The notes beneath the pieces were generated by a model. That model made no database searches and had not been told where the DNA came from. It was given only the letters and a program-made list of their open reading frames with translations. The translations under genes were made by a program, and so were the position numbers. A stretch of 64,000 bases of DNA, taken from NCBI RefSeq assembly GCF_000020945.1, contig NC_011295.1, positions 496,001-560,000 of the forward strand, written 5' to 3'. The stretch comes from Coprothermobacter proteolyticus DSM 5265. Its GTDB lineage: Bacteria > Coprothermobacterota > Coprothermobacteria > Coprothermobacterales > Coprothermobacteraceae. Below, in pieces: positions 55,617 through 64,000 of the stretch; position 1 is the stretch's first letter, and the number at the start of each line of letters is the position of its first letter.

Positions 55617-56028
55617 TCGCTGCTGGTATGTGCTTTTTTGTGTGTGGACCCCAAAGGATTTCTATTTCGGTGACGGTGGCTGGAATGGCTTTTTTTCGCG
55701 TTTAACGTTCAAGTTTAATAGTGGTGATTGAACGCGCTTATGCGGGCTAAAATCACTCATGTGGAGTGTGAAGTGCCGACTATGAAGTGGGAACTGACAT
55801 GGTTCATGTAATAGCTGTTTCCAGGGTTTCTAAGACCAAGAGTTTTAACGATTATCAAAACTGTGTGGTGTTGTTTCCACTGGAAGGTGACGCTCGCCCC
55901 TTTGGGATCATTTGGGAACTTGTAAATCGTACTTACCTGCTTAGCGCATTGATGCTTTGCATCCCACAATGCACAACAAAAAACTAGGAATACAAAGGAG
56001 TAACGTGGAAAGGGGGACTTAAATTTCC
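55617..56028. other. Long intergenic region between herA and mod
   Basis: It contains an inverted repeat CGTTCAA...TTGAACG (55706-55734), a CACTC-ATGTG-GAGTG hairpin (about 55753-55767) and the purine-rich mod ribosome region. A 66-codon open frame (55787-55987) has no recognisable product and no ribosome site. Confidence 0.45.
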
Positions 56029-59000
56029 ATGAAGAATGAAAAAGTGCGTAGTAATGGCGCAAACAATGAAGTGCTGGGAAAGCTGCAGAATTTGTTGAAA
56101 CAGCTTTTTGAAATTGATGCATCATCGGATTTGGATTTCGGGATTTACCGCATTTTGAATTTCCGCAGACGTGAAATCAACAAGTTCATTGAAGAGCGAC
56201 TGCCACAGCGTGTGAATGAGGCCTTTGCGCACTTTGCTGCTCATACTGAGGAGGAAATAAACAGGCGTATGGCCGAATTGCGGAGGAAAATCCGGGAAAA
56301 CTTTGGTGAACAGGCTGTCGACGCCAATGGCACCTTGAAGCAGGAATTCAGGAACACGCCACTGGGCCAGGAATACGAACAACTTAGCAAGCAGCAAGCT
56401 GATGCAGTGGCCGTGGAAGATATGAAAACAAGGGTTTACAATGATCTTTACACGTTTTTCAGTCGGTATTACGAAGATGGGGATTTTGTGCCTCGTTACC
56501 GCTACAGCATACGCGGGCACAAGTACGCCATTCCCTACAACGGCGAGGAGATCAAGCTGTACTGGGTGAACAGTGGGCAGTACTACACAAAGACGGGCAC
56601 ATTGTTCCGCGATTACACCTTTGTTGCTGGTAACACAAGAATCGTATTCAGATTAAGTGAAGCAACTGAAGAACTCGGTTCAAACAAAGCCACAAATGAC
56701 CGGTTTTTCGTGCTTGACTCAGAAGAGCCGATCGTCTTTGAAACTGGACCCAAAGGGGAAGACGGCAAATCCAGAACTGTGGTAGTGCGTTTCAACTACA
56801 GAGAACTTTACGAGGGCGATGCATGGTTTCAGCACATACAGGGTTTGTCGGCAAAACCGTCAAATGCCAGTTCTAATAATGAAAGTAGTGGCAAGGTTGA
56901 GGAAGTAGAATCCTGGGAAGAGGAAAATTATGATGAGGACGAAGGTACTCAACTTGGTAGTGGTACTGCTCGAACCACTGTAAGAATCAAGCAGGACAAC
57001 TTAACCCCCCTTTTGGAGGAAGCCATCATTGACGCTGTGGCAAAAGAGGACAAAATGCTTGCTGATTGGTTAGCTGAGCCAGTTCAAAGAAATGCTGGGC
57101 CGGACCGTCGGCAGGAAGGTGATCAGCAACAAAATAGGAGCCTGCTTGGTTATCACTTGCGCCGTTTCACTTCAAAGAACAATCGTGATTACTTCATTCA
57201 CAAGAATCTGCGTGCATTTCTGAATGACCAACTGGATTACTTCATAAAAGCTGAGGTACTTGATACGAGCACTTTGTTGGAGCCGAATGAGGTCAATAAG
57301 CACTTGAGCCGGGCTGGCGCGGTAAAGGAACTTGGCACTGCCATCATCGATTTTTTGGCTCAGGTTGAAGATTTCCAAAAACGGCTTTGGGAAAAGAAGA
57401 AATTTGTTATTAAAACCGATTACGTGATCACACTGAACAGGCTTGCTCAGTGGACAAACCCTGAGTTCATGAAATACGTGGAAGAAGCCGTACTTGGGAA
57501 CCAGGAGCAGCTAAGTGAATGGAACACCATGTTGGCATTGAATCCTGAGACCACTCGTTGGACTCGCAAAAGTCTGCTCAGGGGTGGAAGTGCAAATGAC
57601 AGCGAGCTGTGGAGTGCAGGGGTTGGTAGCGATGCACTTAGGCCGGAAATGTACAAGCCACTACCTTTGGATACTGCTTATTTTGATTCAGAGTTCAAGT
57701 GGCGTGTGTTGGCCGAAATAAGCAAAAGCGTGGGACTGGATGATGCACTTGATGGTTTGCTTGTGAAGAGTGAGAACTTCCAGGCTCTGAACACGCTACT
57801 GGGTAAGTACAAAGCCAAAGTCCAGACCATTTACATTGATCCGCCATTCAACAAGGAGCAGGATGCTGACTTTCTCTACAATGTGAAGTACAAAGATTCC
57901 ACATGGGCAAGCATGTTGGAAAACCGCCTGCGGCTTGGACGAGAAATGCTTAGTGAGCGCGGCAGCATCTTCGTGCGTTGCGACTACAACGGCAACTGGA
58001 TTGTAAGGCCTTTAATGAACGAGATTTTTGGAGCAGAGAATTTCAGGAACGAAATAGTAATAAGTAGAATAAGCAAACAAGACCCGAAAGTTAAGCGATT
58101 TAATACTGCAACAGATTCTTTGTTTTTTTACTCCAAGACAATAGGTTCTCCTTTTAATCTTTTATTCAAAAAACTGGCAAAAAACAAAGAAGAAAGATGG
58201 CATGCCATGGATTCACAAGGAAAGGGGCAACCACTTTATATTTTTGGCTATTTGCTTAGTCCACCAAATAATCGGCACTGGACATATGGGCAAGAAAAAA
58301 TAAAACAAATGGAAAGGGAAAAAACAATAAGATTGAAATGCAAGAAATGTGGATACATTCATACCTCAGGTATTTGGAAAGGATGTCCAGAATGTAAGAA
58401 TCGAGAAGATGTTAAGGTTGAATACTTGTTAGCGCCGACAGAAGTGAAACAAATTGATTCAAATTGGACTGATGTTCCTGGTTATTCATTTGTTACAGAT
58501 TTCGCTACTGAAAACTCCGAGATTCTTCTCAAGCGAGTCATCGAATCAACTTCAAACCGCGGTGACTTGGTTATGGACTTCTTCCTCGGTTCTGGCACCA
58601 CCACTGCTGTTGCTCACAAGCTGGGCAGGAAGTGGATCGGTGTGGAAATGGGCGAGCATTTCTGGACAGTGGTGCTACCACGCATGAAAAAGGTGTTGGC
58701 TTACGACAAAAGCGGCATTTCCAAGGAGCAAGATGTTAAAGAAACATACAATGAGAAAACTGCTGGAGGTTTTTTCAAATACCAAATCCTGGAGCAGTAC
58801 GAGGATGTGCTGGATAACCTGGAGCTTAGTCCCAACGACAACTACCTTAGTTTGTTTCAGGACGAGTACTTGCTGAAGTACTTCTTAACCGAAGAATCGA
58901 AAAACTCTCCTTATTTGCTGCAGATTGAACAGCTCAGTAAGCCCTTTAGTTACAAACTTAAGGTGAATCTTAAGGAAGTTGGTGATCCGCAGGAGTTAGT

Positions 59001-59418
59001 GATTGACCTGCCTGAAACGTTTAACTACTTACTTGGGCTTAATGTGAAGTGCATGGTCATGAAAACAATGGGTGGCGATGGAGAAGCTGTCAGTGAAATT
59101 GGCGACGCAGTAGCAACACCGCTCATTGGCAATAAGTACTTATTTGTACTGGGTTTGGAACAAGAAAGTCAGCAGAAGGTAGCAGTGATTTGGCGTGATT
59201 GGCACAGTAAGAGTTGGAAAAAGACGGATTACGATGCCGACAAAACGTTCATTGTGGAAAGTCTTAAGGAAATTACTGGCGAAAACCTCACGTTGAAAAC
59301 TGTTTACGTGAATGGGCAGTCCACCTTGACTCACAGTGATGTGAGCGGAGCTGTCGTCATGGCCATTGAGCCCGAGTTCAAGCGACTGATGGAATCAACT
59401 GGGGTGAGTTTACCGTGA
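56029..59418 (+). CDS. Type III-like DNA methyltransferase (Mod) with long N-terminal region
   Basis: A protein of 1129 residues, almost twice EcoP15I Mod. Motif IV, IYIDPPFNKEQD, is near residue 602, and the SAM motif I, MDFFLGSGTTTAVA, near 850. This IV-before-I order is the beta class used by type III enzymes. The 600 N-terminal residues carry LDFGIYRILNFRRREINKF and a large domain of unknown role. Residues about 670-835 are the target-recognition region, encoded by AT-rich DNA and containing a zinc ribbon (CKKC...CPEC). The stop overlaps the res GTG start. Confidence 0.85.
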   Translation: MKNEKVRSNGANNEVLGKLQNLLKQLFEIDASSDLDFGIYRILNFRRREINKFIEERLPQRVNEAFAHFAAHTEEEINRRMAELRRKIRENFGEQAVDANGTLKQEFRNTPLGQEYEQLSKQQADAVAVEDMKTRVYNDLYTFFSRYYEDGDFVPRYRYSIRGHKYAIPYNGEEIKLYWVNSGQYYTKTGTLFRDYTFVAGNTRIVFRLSEATEELGSNKATNDRFFVLDSEEPIVFETGPKGEDGKSRTVVVRFNYRELYEGDAWFQHIQGLSAKPSNASSNNESSGKVEEVESWEEENYDEDEGTQLGSGTARTTVRIKQDNLTPLLEEAIIDAVAKEDKMLADWLAEPVQRNAGPDRRQEGDQQQNRSLLGYHLRRFTSKNNRDYFIHKNLRAFLNDQLDYFIKAEVLDTSTLLEPNEVNKHLSRAGAVKELGTAIIDFLAQVEDFQKRLWEKKKFVIKTDYVITLNRLAQWTNPEFMKYVEEAVLGNQEQLSEWNTMLALNPETTRWTRKSLLRGGSANDSELWSAGVGSDALRPEMYKPLPLDTAYFDSEFKWRVLAEISKSVGLDDALDGLLVKSENFQALNTLLGKYKAKVQTIYIDPPFNKEQDADFLYNVKYKDSTWASMLENRLRLGREMLSERGSIFVRCDYNGNWIVRPLMNEIFGAENFRNEIVISRISKQDPKVKRFNTATDSLFFYSKTIGSPFNLLFKKLAKNKEERWHAMDSQGKGQPLYIFGYLLSPPNNRHWTYGQEKIKQMEREKTIRLKCKKCGYIHTSGIWKGCPECKNREDVKVEYLLAPTEVKQIDSNWTDVPGYSFVTDFATENSEILLKRVIESTSNRGDLVMDFFLGSGTTTAVAHKLGRKWIGVEMGEHFWTVVLPRMKKVLAYDKSGISKEQDVKETYNEKTAGGFFKYQILEQYEDVLDNLELSPNDNYLSLFQDEYLLKYFLTEESKNSPYLLQIEQLSKPFSYKLKVNLKEVGDPQELVIDLPETFNYLLGLNVKCMVMKTMGGDGEAVSEIGDAVATPLIGNKYLFVLGLEQESQQKVAVIWRDWHSKSWKKTDYDADKTFIVESLKEITGENLTLKTVYVNGQSTLTHSDVSGAVVMAIEPEFKRLMESTGVSLP

Positions 59419-62400
59419 GCAATGTGGAAAAGTACTTGGTGTTGAGCAAATACTTCATGCGTGAGGTTCTCGGTGTCCCCAGTTTGAAAAATGTCCGAGA
59501 AGTGCTCCTCAGGGCGAAACCCGGTGTGGACTCCGATGGTGTTACTTACTTTTGTAGGAAGCTCATCGATGAGCTGGACACCACATTAAAAATTCAACCA
59601 GATATGCTCATGGCCTATGACAAAAACATTCAGGAATATGTGGATTACATAAACAAACGCAGAAATAATGTGTCGTTGAAGTACTTCCAGTACTTGGCGC
59701 TACTGGTTACTGAGATTTATCTGGACCGTCTTACCAATGACACGAACCGGTTTGTAAGCGACTTGAACGAGTTTTTGCACACTTACAGCAACGAAGTCAA
59801 GTTCAAAAAGGAACTAAGCAACTTCACCAGTGAAGATCTTAAGAAGCTGGCTTTCTGGATGGCAACCGGAAGTGGGAAAACACTCATCATGCACATGAAT
59901 TACCTCCAGTTCATGCGTTACAAGCCATTTGAACCAAGCAACATAATTCTGCTAACTCCTAATGAGGGGCTTTCCACGCAACACCATGAAGAACTGCGCA
60001 TTAGTGGCATACCGGCCACTTTGTATCACGAAAACTTGCTTGCAGCAACTGGATCCACGGTAATCCCTGGGCAAGTACTGGTCATTGAAATTACGAAGTT
60101 GAAGGAAGAGAAAAGGGGCAGCGGAGTAACGTTGCCTGTGGATGCTTTTGAAGGGCGCAATTTGGTCTTTGTGGACGAAGGGCACAAGGGAAAGGGAAGC
60201 GAAGAGCGAGTTTGGGCACGTTTGCGAGACGCTTTGGGTTCCAATGGTTTTACGTTCGAGTACAGTGCAACTTTCGGTCAAATACTGAGTGAAAAAGATT
60301 GGACTACCATGGAGGAATACGCAAAGTCCATTGTTTTTGACTACTCCTACAAGTTTTTTTACAATGACCATTACGGAAAAGATTTTCGGGTCATGAACGT
60401 GAAAAAGGCTCCTTCATTGGCGCAGACGGACTATTCCCGCGTCATGTTCACTGCGAACCTACTCAGTTTTTACCAACAGCTTCTCAGTTACCAGAAGAAC
60501 CGGGATTTGGCTATTCTGCACAACCTGGAAAAACCACTGTGGATCTTTGTGGGAGCCACAGTTCAGGGCGAAAGTTCTGATGTGGCATTGGTTACGCGGT
60601 TCTTCCGTGAAGCGGTGGATGGAAGCTTGAAGGACGTAGCTCGGCGCATTCTGAGTGGTGATTACTTGGATGATGAGGGAAACGATTTGTTCGGCGACCG
60701 GTTCGATGAACTTCGGAAGAATTTCATCGAACCACGGCAAATGGAAAGCGAACATGGCTCCGGTAATTGGTTGGATGCACTGTGGGATGATCTCATGCAG
60801 CGTGTTTTTCACGGTCGGGGTTCACTGCGAGTAGTTCAGCTAAGCAACGCTCCAGGCGAATTCGGGCTACGCGTGGGGGAAAACCCATATTTCGGCCTCA
60901 TAAATGTGGGACAGGACAGCGGCCTTGTAAGGGCATTGAAAAACAACGGTTTTGAATTGGAAAAAGATGTTATCACGTCGTCCCTGTTTGAACAAATAAA
61001 GGAAACTGATTCCCGAATTAACGTGCTTCTGGGGTCGCGAAAGTTCATTGAGGGATGGGACACGTGGCGTGTTTCCTCTATGGGGCTTCTGAATATGGGG
61101 CGTGGCCAAGGTCCGCAAATCATTCAGCTTTTTGGTCGTGGCGTGCGCATCAAGGGAAAGAACATGACACTGCAAAGAAGCGGCCACCCTGACTTGAGCA
61201 ATCTGGAAACGCTTTTCATTTACGGCATAAAAGCGAATTACTTGGAACAATTTCTTGAAGCCATAAGAAAAGAAGGTGTAGATTACGAAGAAATACTAGT
61301 TCCCATTCAAGCGCGGCATCAGGAAAGATGGAAAGAACTGGTTGTGCCTGTTCGCAGTACATCCAAACCGTTTGAAGAATGTGTGGTTTTGGTGTTGGGC
61401 GCTGAAGAAAACATCATGGATGACTATTATGGCGAAACAGTAGCAGGAGGAAAAGAAGAGGAACAGGAAGATGAAGAACACGGTGGGGTGGCCGGTGATA
61501 GCGGTACTACAACGGTCACACTGGATTTATCGCCGCAAATAAGTACTTATGATGGTTACCGGCCACGTGATTTGTCATCAACGACGGAAGCCATAGCAGG
61601 TGGTCAAGTTAAATTGGGAAAGGGAAGTACGTCACCATTGTTGTGGGATGAATATGCCGATTACGTGGATTGGGAAGCGGTTTTCTTGGAAATGTTGCGC
61701 TTTAAGGCATCACGCGGTTACTGGAACCTGGTCTTTGACGTGGATTCCTTGAAGCGTATCTGGAAAGACAACCGCCTCACCATTTACTACCCGGGCTTCG
61801 AAGTAAGGTCCATGAAAGACGTTGCCGATTTACGGGGCGTTGTTACTCAGGGTTTGAAAAAATACGTCGATGTGTTCTACAGCAAGCAAGAACGCCATTG
61901 GAAAACGAAAAACATGAAACCAGCTACTTTGGAGGAGGCAACTGGCACAAGTAGGCAACTGAGTTTGTTCACCGTGAATGAGGAACAGCCCAGCTACTAC
62001 GTGGTCAAAGTTCCCAGTGACAACAAAACTGCCATTCAAAGGCTGAACAGCCTGGTTATGAACATGACGACAATGGTGACGACGAACACGCAGCTGAACG
62101 GTGCTGCAACCACACCTACTGGTGTTGGTGGCAATGCCACAAACAATGGCAAGAGCGATGATAACAGCAATCCCTTGTTGGTTTTAAATGAGTTGGTCAT
62201 CGTGCCACTGCTCTCTCAGCGAGCACTGAATAATTTGGTCAAGAAAGCACAGCAGGATGAGGACTGGGAGGCACATCCGGCACCGCTGAATGAAGGGGAG
62301 GAAAAATTTCTAAGGGACTTGCACCATTTCGTGAGCGAAAACGACGTACCGGGTGGCTTCACCCCATATGTGATGAGGAACCAGTCCAGAACGGGAATTG

Positions 62401-62834
62401 GTTTTCAGCTGGAATGGGCGGGGTTTTACCCCGACTTCATTATTTGGTTGGTCAAGCCAGGTGAGCAGATCATAGTGTTTGTGGACCCACATGGCCTGGT
62501 TCACGCTCATGGTCTGGATGACGAGAAAATCAAGTTTTGCTGCAGTGGAATAAAAACCATTGAGAAGCAGCTACGGAAAAGAATGAGGAGTAGCAAAGCT
62601 GCAACGCTGGCTCCGCCACCAGGTACTGCGCCAGTTCCGGCCAAGGTAACTCTTGACGCTTTCATCATTTCGACGACGCCCTATGATGTCCTGATCAAAC
62701 AGAGGCCCGACATGGATAAACCCAAGGCCTTGTATGAACAGAAGCATGTGTTGTTCCTTGAGGATAAGAGCTGGCCAGGGAAGATGCTTATAAAAGTAGT
62801 ATTTGGTGACGACAGCAGCAAAAACGTGTTGTGA
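59415..62834 (+). CDS. Type III-like restriction helicase/nuclease (Res)
   Basis: A 1139-residue superfamily 2 translocase: Walker A ATGSGKT near 153, motif II DEGH near 253 (variant of DEAH), SATFG as motif III, and GRGQGPQIIQLFGRGVRIKG as motif VI. A C-terminal candidate nuclease has FYPDFIIWLV and, about 10 residues later, VFVDPHG, which fits PD-(D/E)xK but with His where Lys is expected. Res partners make type III enzymes with the upstream Mod. The GTG start overlaps mod by 4 bp. Confidence 0.85.
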   Translation: MSNVEKYLVLSKYFMREVLGVPSLKNVREVLLRAKPGVDSDGVTYFCRKLIDELDTTLKIQPDMLMAYDKNIQEYVDYINKRRNNVSLKYFQYLALLVTEIYLDRLTNDTNRFVSDLNEFLHTYSNEVKFKKELSNFTSEDLKKLAFWMATGSGKTLIMHMNYLQFMRYKPFEPSNIILLTPNEGLSTQHHEELRISGIPATLYHENLLAATGSTVIPGQVLVIEITKLKEEKRGSGVTLPVDAFEGRNLVFVDEGHKGKGSEERVWARLRDALGSNGFTFEYSATFGQILSEKDWTTMEEYAKSIVFDYSYKFFYNDHYGKDFRVMNVKKAPSLAQTDYSRVMFTANLLSFYQQLLSYQKNRDLAILHNLEKPLWIFVGATVQGESSDVALVTRFFREAVDGSLKDVARRILSGDYLDDEGNDLFGDRFDELRKNFIEPRQMESEHGSGNWLDALWDDLMQRVFHGRGSLRVVQLSNAPGEFGLRVGENPYFGLINVGQDSGLVRALKNNGFELEKDVITSSLFEQIKETDSRINVLLGSRKFIEGWDTWRVSSMGLLNMGRGQGPQIIQLFGRGVRIKGKNMTLQRSGHPDLSNLETLFIYGIKANYLEQFLEAIRKEGVDYEEILVPIQARHQERWKELVVPVRSTSKPFEECVVLVLGAEENIMDDYYGETVAGGKEEEQEDEEHGGVAGDSGTTTVTLDLSPQISTYDGYRPRDLSSTTEAIAGGQVKLGKGSTSPLLWDEYADYVDWEAVFLEMLRFKASRGYWNLVFDVDSLKRIWKDNRLTIYYPGFEVRSMKDVADLRGVVTQGLKKYVDVFYSKQERHWKTKNMKPATLEEATGTSRQLSLFTVNEEQPSYYVVKVPSDNKTAIQRLNSLVMNMTTMVTTNTQLNGAATTPTGVGGNATNNGKSDDNSNPLLVLNELVIVPLLSQRALNNLVKKAQQDEDWEAHPAPLNEGEEKFLRDLHHFVSENDVPGGFTPYVMRNQSRTGIGFQLEWAGFYPDFIIWLVKPGEQIIVFVDPHGLVHAHGLDDEKIKFCCSGIKTIEKQLRKRMRSSKAATLAPPPGTAPVPAKVTLDAFIISTTPYDVLIKQRPDMDKPKALYEQKHVLFLEDKSWPGKMLIKVVFGDDSSKNVL

Positions 62835-62882
62835 ACAACAAGTTCAAAACATTTGGTAAGAAAAAGAGGAGATGAGACACAA

Positions 62883-64000
62883 ATGGCAGACAAAGACTTT
62901 AAGCCCGTGGTGTTTGTGGACAAATTCACCGAAGGGGTGTTGGATCCCAATGAGGAAATGGAGTATTTTGTTCAAGATGGTGGTTACATTGTGGCAAACA
63001 CGGCTCCTGGTTGTTGGGGTCCCATGTTAACACCCAAGCTAAAAGGCGGACACGAGGTTACCAAGCCCGTCTATGTGGAAGGGGCTGAAGTGGGAGACAG
63101 CGTAGCAATTTACATAAAAGACCTTCAAGTAACTTCCATTGCCACCTCGTCAGGCAAGGATGTGGTCATTGAGGGCAGATATGAAGGGGATCCTTTTGTG
63201 GCTAAACGATGCCCCAGTTGCGGCACGGAAAGACCCGAGACCAGAATAGAAGGTACAGGCCCAGATGCCATACGGTGTGCTGTATGCGGTGCTGATGTGG
63301 CAGCGTTCAAGTTCGAGAACGGTTACACCATTGTGTTTGATCACGAGAAAGGTATTGGAATAACCGTATCCGAGGAAATTGCACGTGCCATTGGAGAGAA
63401 TCCCCGCTACTACATGCAAACGCCTGCAAATTCTGTGCAGAATCCTGTTGTTGTGCTGGCACCGCATGATTTGGTGGGTACTGTGGCAAGAATGCGCCCA
63501 TTCCTGGGACAACTGGGTTCCACACCTTCCATTCCTTTCCCTGATTCTCACAACGCAGGTGATTTTGGCCAACTGCTTATTGGAGCAACCCATGAGTATG
63601 GCATGACCAAAGAACAGTTGGATGAGCACAGAACCGATGGGCACATGGATGTTAACATGACCCGCAAAGGCGCTGTGGTCATTGTACCAGTAAAAGTAAA
63701 GGGCGCAGGCATTTATTTAGGCGATATGCATGCCATGCAGGGTAACGGTGAAATAGCCGGCCATACTACTGACGTTGCAGGCATTGCCACTGTGCAGGTA
63801 AAGGTTCTTAAGGGCGTCACAGTGGAAGGCCCTATCATAGTTCCCAACGAGGATGATCTGCCACCCATGGCAAAACCTTTCACCGATGAAGAAATGGATG
63901 CTGCATATGTTTTAGCTGAGCAGTGGGGACAAAACCAGATTGAAGAAAGTTATCCGTTGTGCTTTGTGGGAACGGGAGCTACCCTAAACGAAGCCACCGA
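62883..64000 (+). CDS. Acetamidase/formamidase family protein (cut by window edge)
   Basis: The first 372 codons run without a stop to the right edge. The family motif GDMHAMQGNGEIAGHTTDVAG is present, along with NPVVVLAPHDLVGTVARMRPF and SHNAGDFGQLLIGATHEYG. FmdA/AmdA enzymes release ammonia from formamide or acetamide. An insert near residues 107-137 has two CxxC pairs (CPSC and CAVC), which could bind zinc. The ATG follows GAGGAGAT. It may not belong to the R-M unit, since 48 bp separate it from res. Confidence 0.9.
   Translation, partial: MADKDFKPVVFVDKFTEGVLDPNEEMEYFVQDGGYIVANTAPGCWGPMLTPKLKGGHEVTKPVYVEGAEVGDSVAIYIKDLQVTSIATSSGKDVVIEGRYEGDPFVAKRCPSCGTERPETRIEGTGPDAIRCAVCGADVAAFKFENGYTIVFDHEKGIGITVSEEIARAIGENPRYYMQTPANSVQNPVVVLAPHDLVGTVARMRPFLGQLGSTPSIPFPDSHNAGDFGQLLIGATHEYGMTKEQLDEHRTDGHMDVNMTRKGAVVIVPVKVKGAGIYLGDMHAMQGNGEIAGHTTDVAGIATVQVKVLKGVTVEGPIIVPNEDDLPPMAKPFTDEEMDAAYVLAEQWGQNQIEESYPLCFVGTGATLNEAT

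Noticed and set aside
55787-55987. Possible 66-codon gene between herA and mod
   Set aside because: No ribosome site and no recognisable product; kept only as a note in the intergenic entry.

Overview
The window is bacterial chromosome from a compact, probably thermophilic anaerobe of moderate GC content (mid-forties percent by eye; not computed over the whole window). GTG and TTG starts behind strong AGGAGG sites are frequent, many genes overlap, and convergent genes run into each other's 3' ends. The mix of Firmicutes-like operons (rplU-rpmA-obg, infC-rpmI-rplT-pheST-mutS2), a bacterial NurA-HerA pair and an EgsA/AraM-type glycerol-1-phosphate dehydrogenase fits something like Coprothermobacter. 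That name is a guess from gene content, not a database match.

Layout. 1-1570 (minus): 5' end of obg, rpmA, rplU, tRNA-Ser(UGA), plsY. 1765-6698 (plus): an exported S41 peptidase, a polar amino-acid ABC importer and a PLP aminotransferase. 6900-7649: an SDR oxidoreductase between two terminators. 7740-10194 (minus): phoB-phoR-phoU with a tandem 14-bp repeat upstream. 10303-11924: sirtuin and surE. 11898-14364 (minus): trmB, a rhomboid protease and a membrane-anchored ClpP-like serine protease. 14480-20341: an F-type ATP synthase operon in which subunit b carries the C-terminal part of delta and there is no separate atpH. 20419-27362: a molybdenum-cofactor operon (moeA, moeA-PBP fusion, moaA, folC, two divergent moaC-like genes, mog). 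27352-30631 (minus): ROK sugar kinase, malic enzyme and a sodium-pump decarboxylase beta subunit. 30693-32463: nucleotidyltransferase plus glycerol-1-phosphate dehydrogenase. 32389-38186 (minus): lytic transglycosylase, 5'-nucleotidase family enzyme, two DegV proteins, asnS and a YbjN-like protein. 38299-41403: phosphodiesterase, class 3 asparaginase, TYW1-like radical SAM protein and a type IV pilin-like protein. 41593-48651: attenuated infC leader, infC, rpmI, rplT, pheS, pheT, mutS2. 48682-51737 (minus): pantothenate genes panD, panC, panB and a DUF2520 dehydrogenase. 52251-62834: nurA, herA and a very large type III-like mod/res pair, separated by unusually long non-coding stretches. 62883-64000: start of an acetamidase/formamidase gene cut by the window edge.

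Most notable points. The two adjacent moaC-like genes have each lost part of the MoaC active site but together keep nearly all of it, which suggests an obligate heteromeric MoaC. infC appears to start at AUA. The ATP synthase has a b-delta fusion and a shortened delta. The NurA-HerA/Mod-Res block looks like a defence or genome-maintenance island whose methylase target-recognition domain is an AT-rich, zinc-ribbon-bearing insert. I saw no insertion sequences, integrases, CRISPR arrays or rRNA genes.
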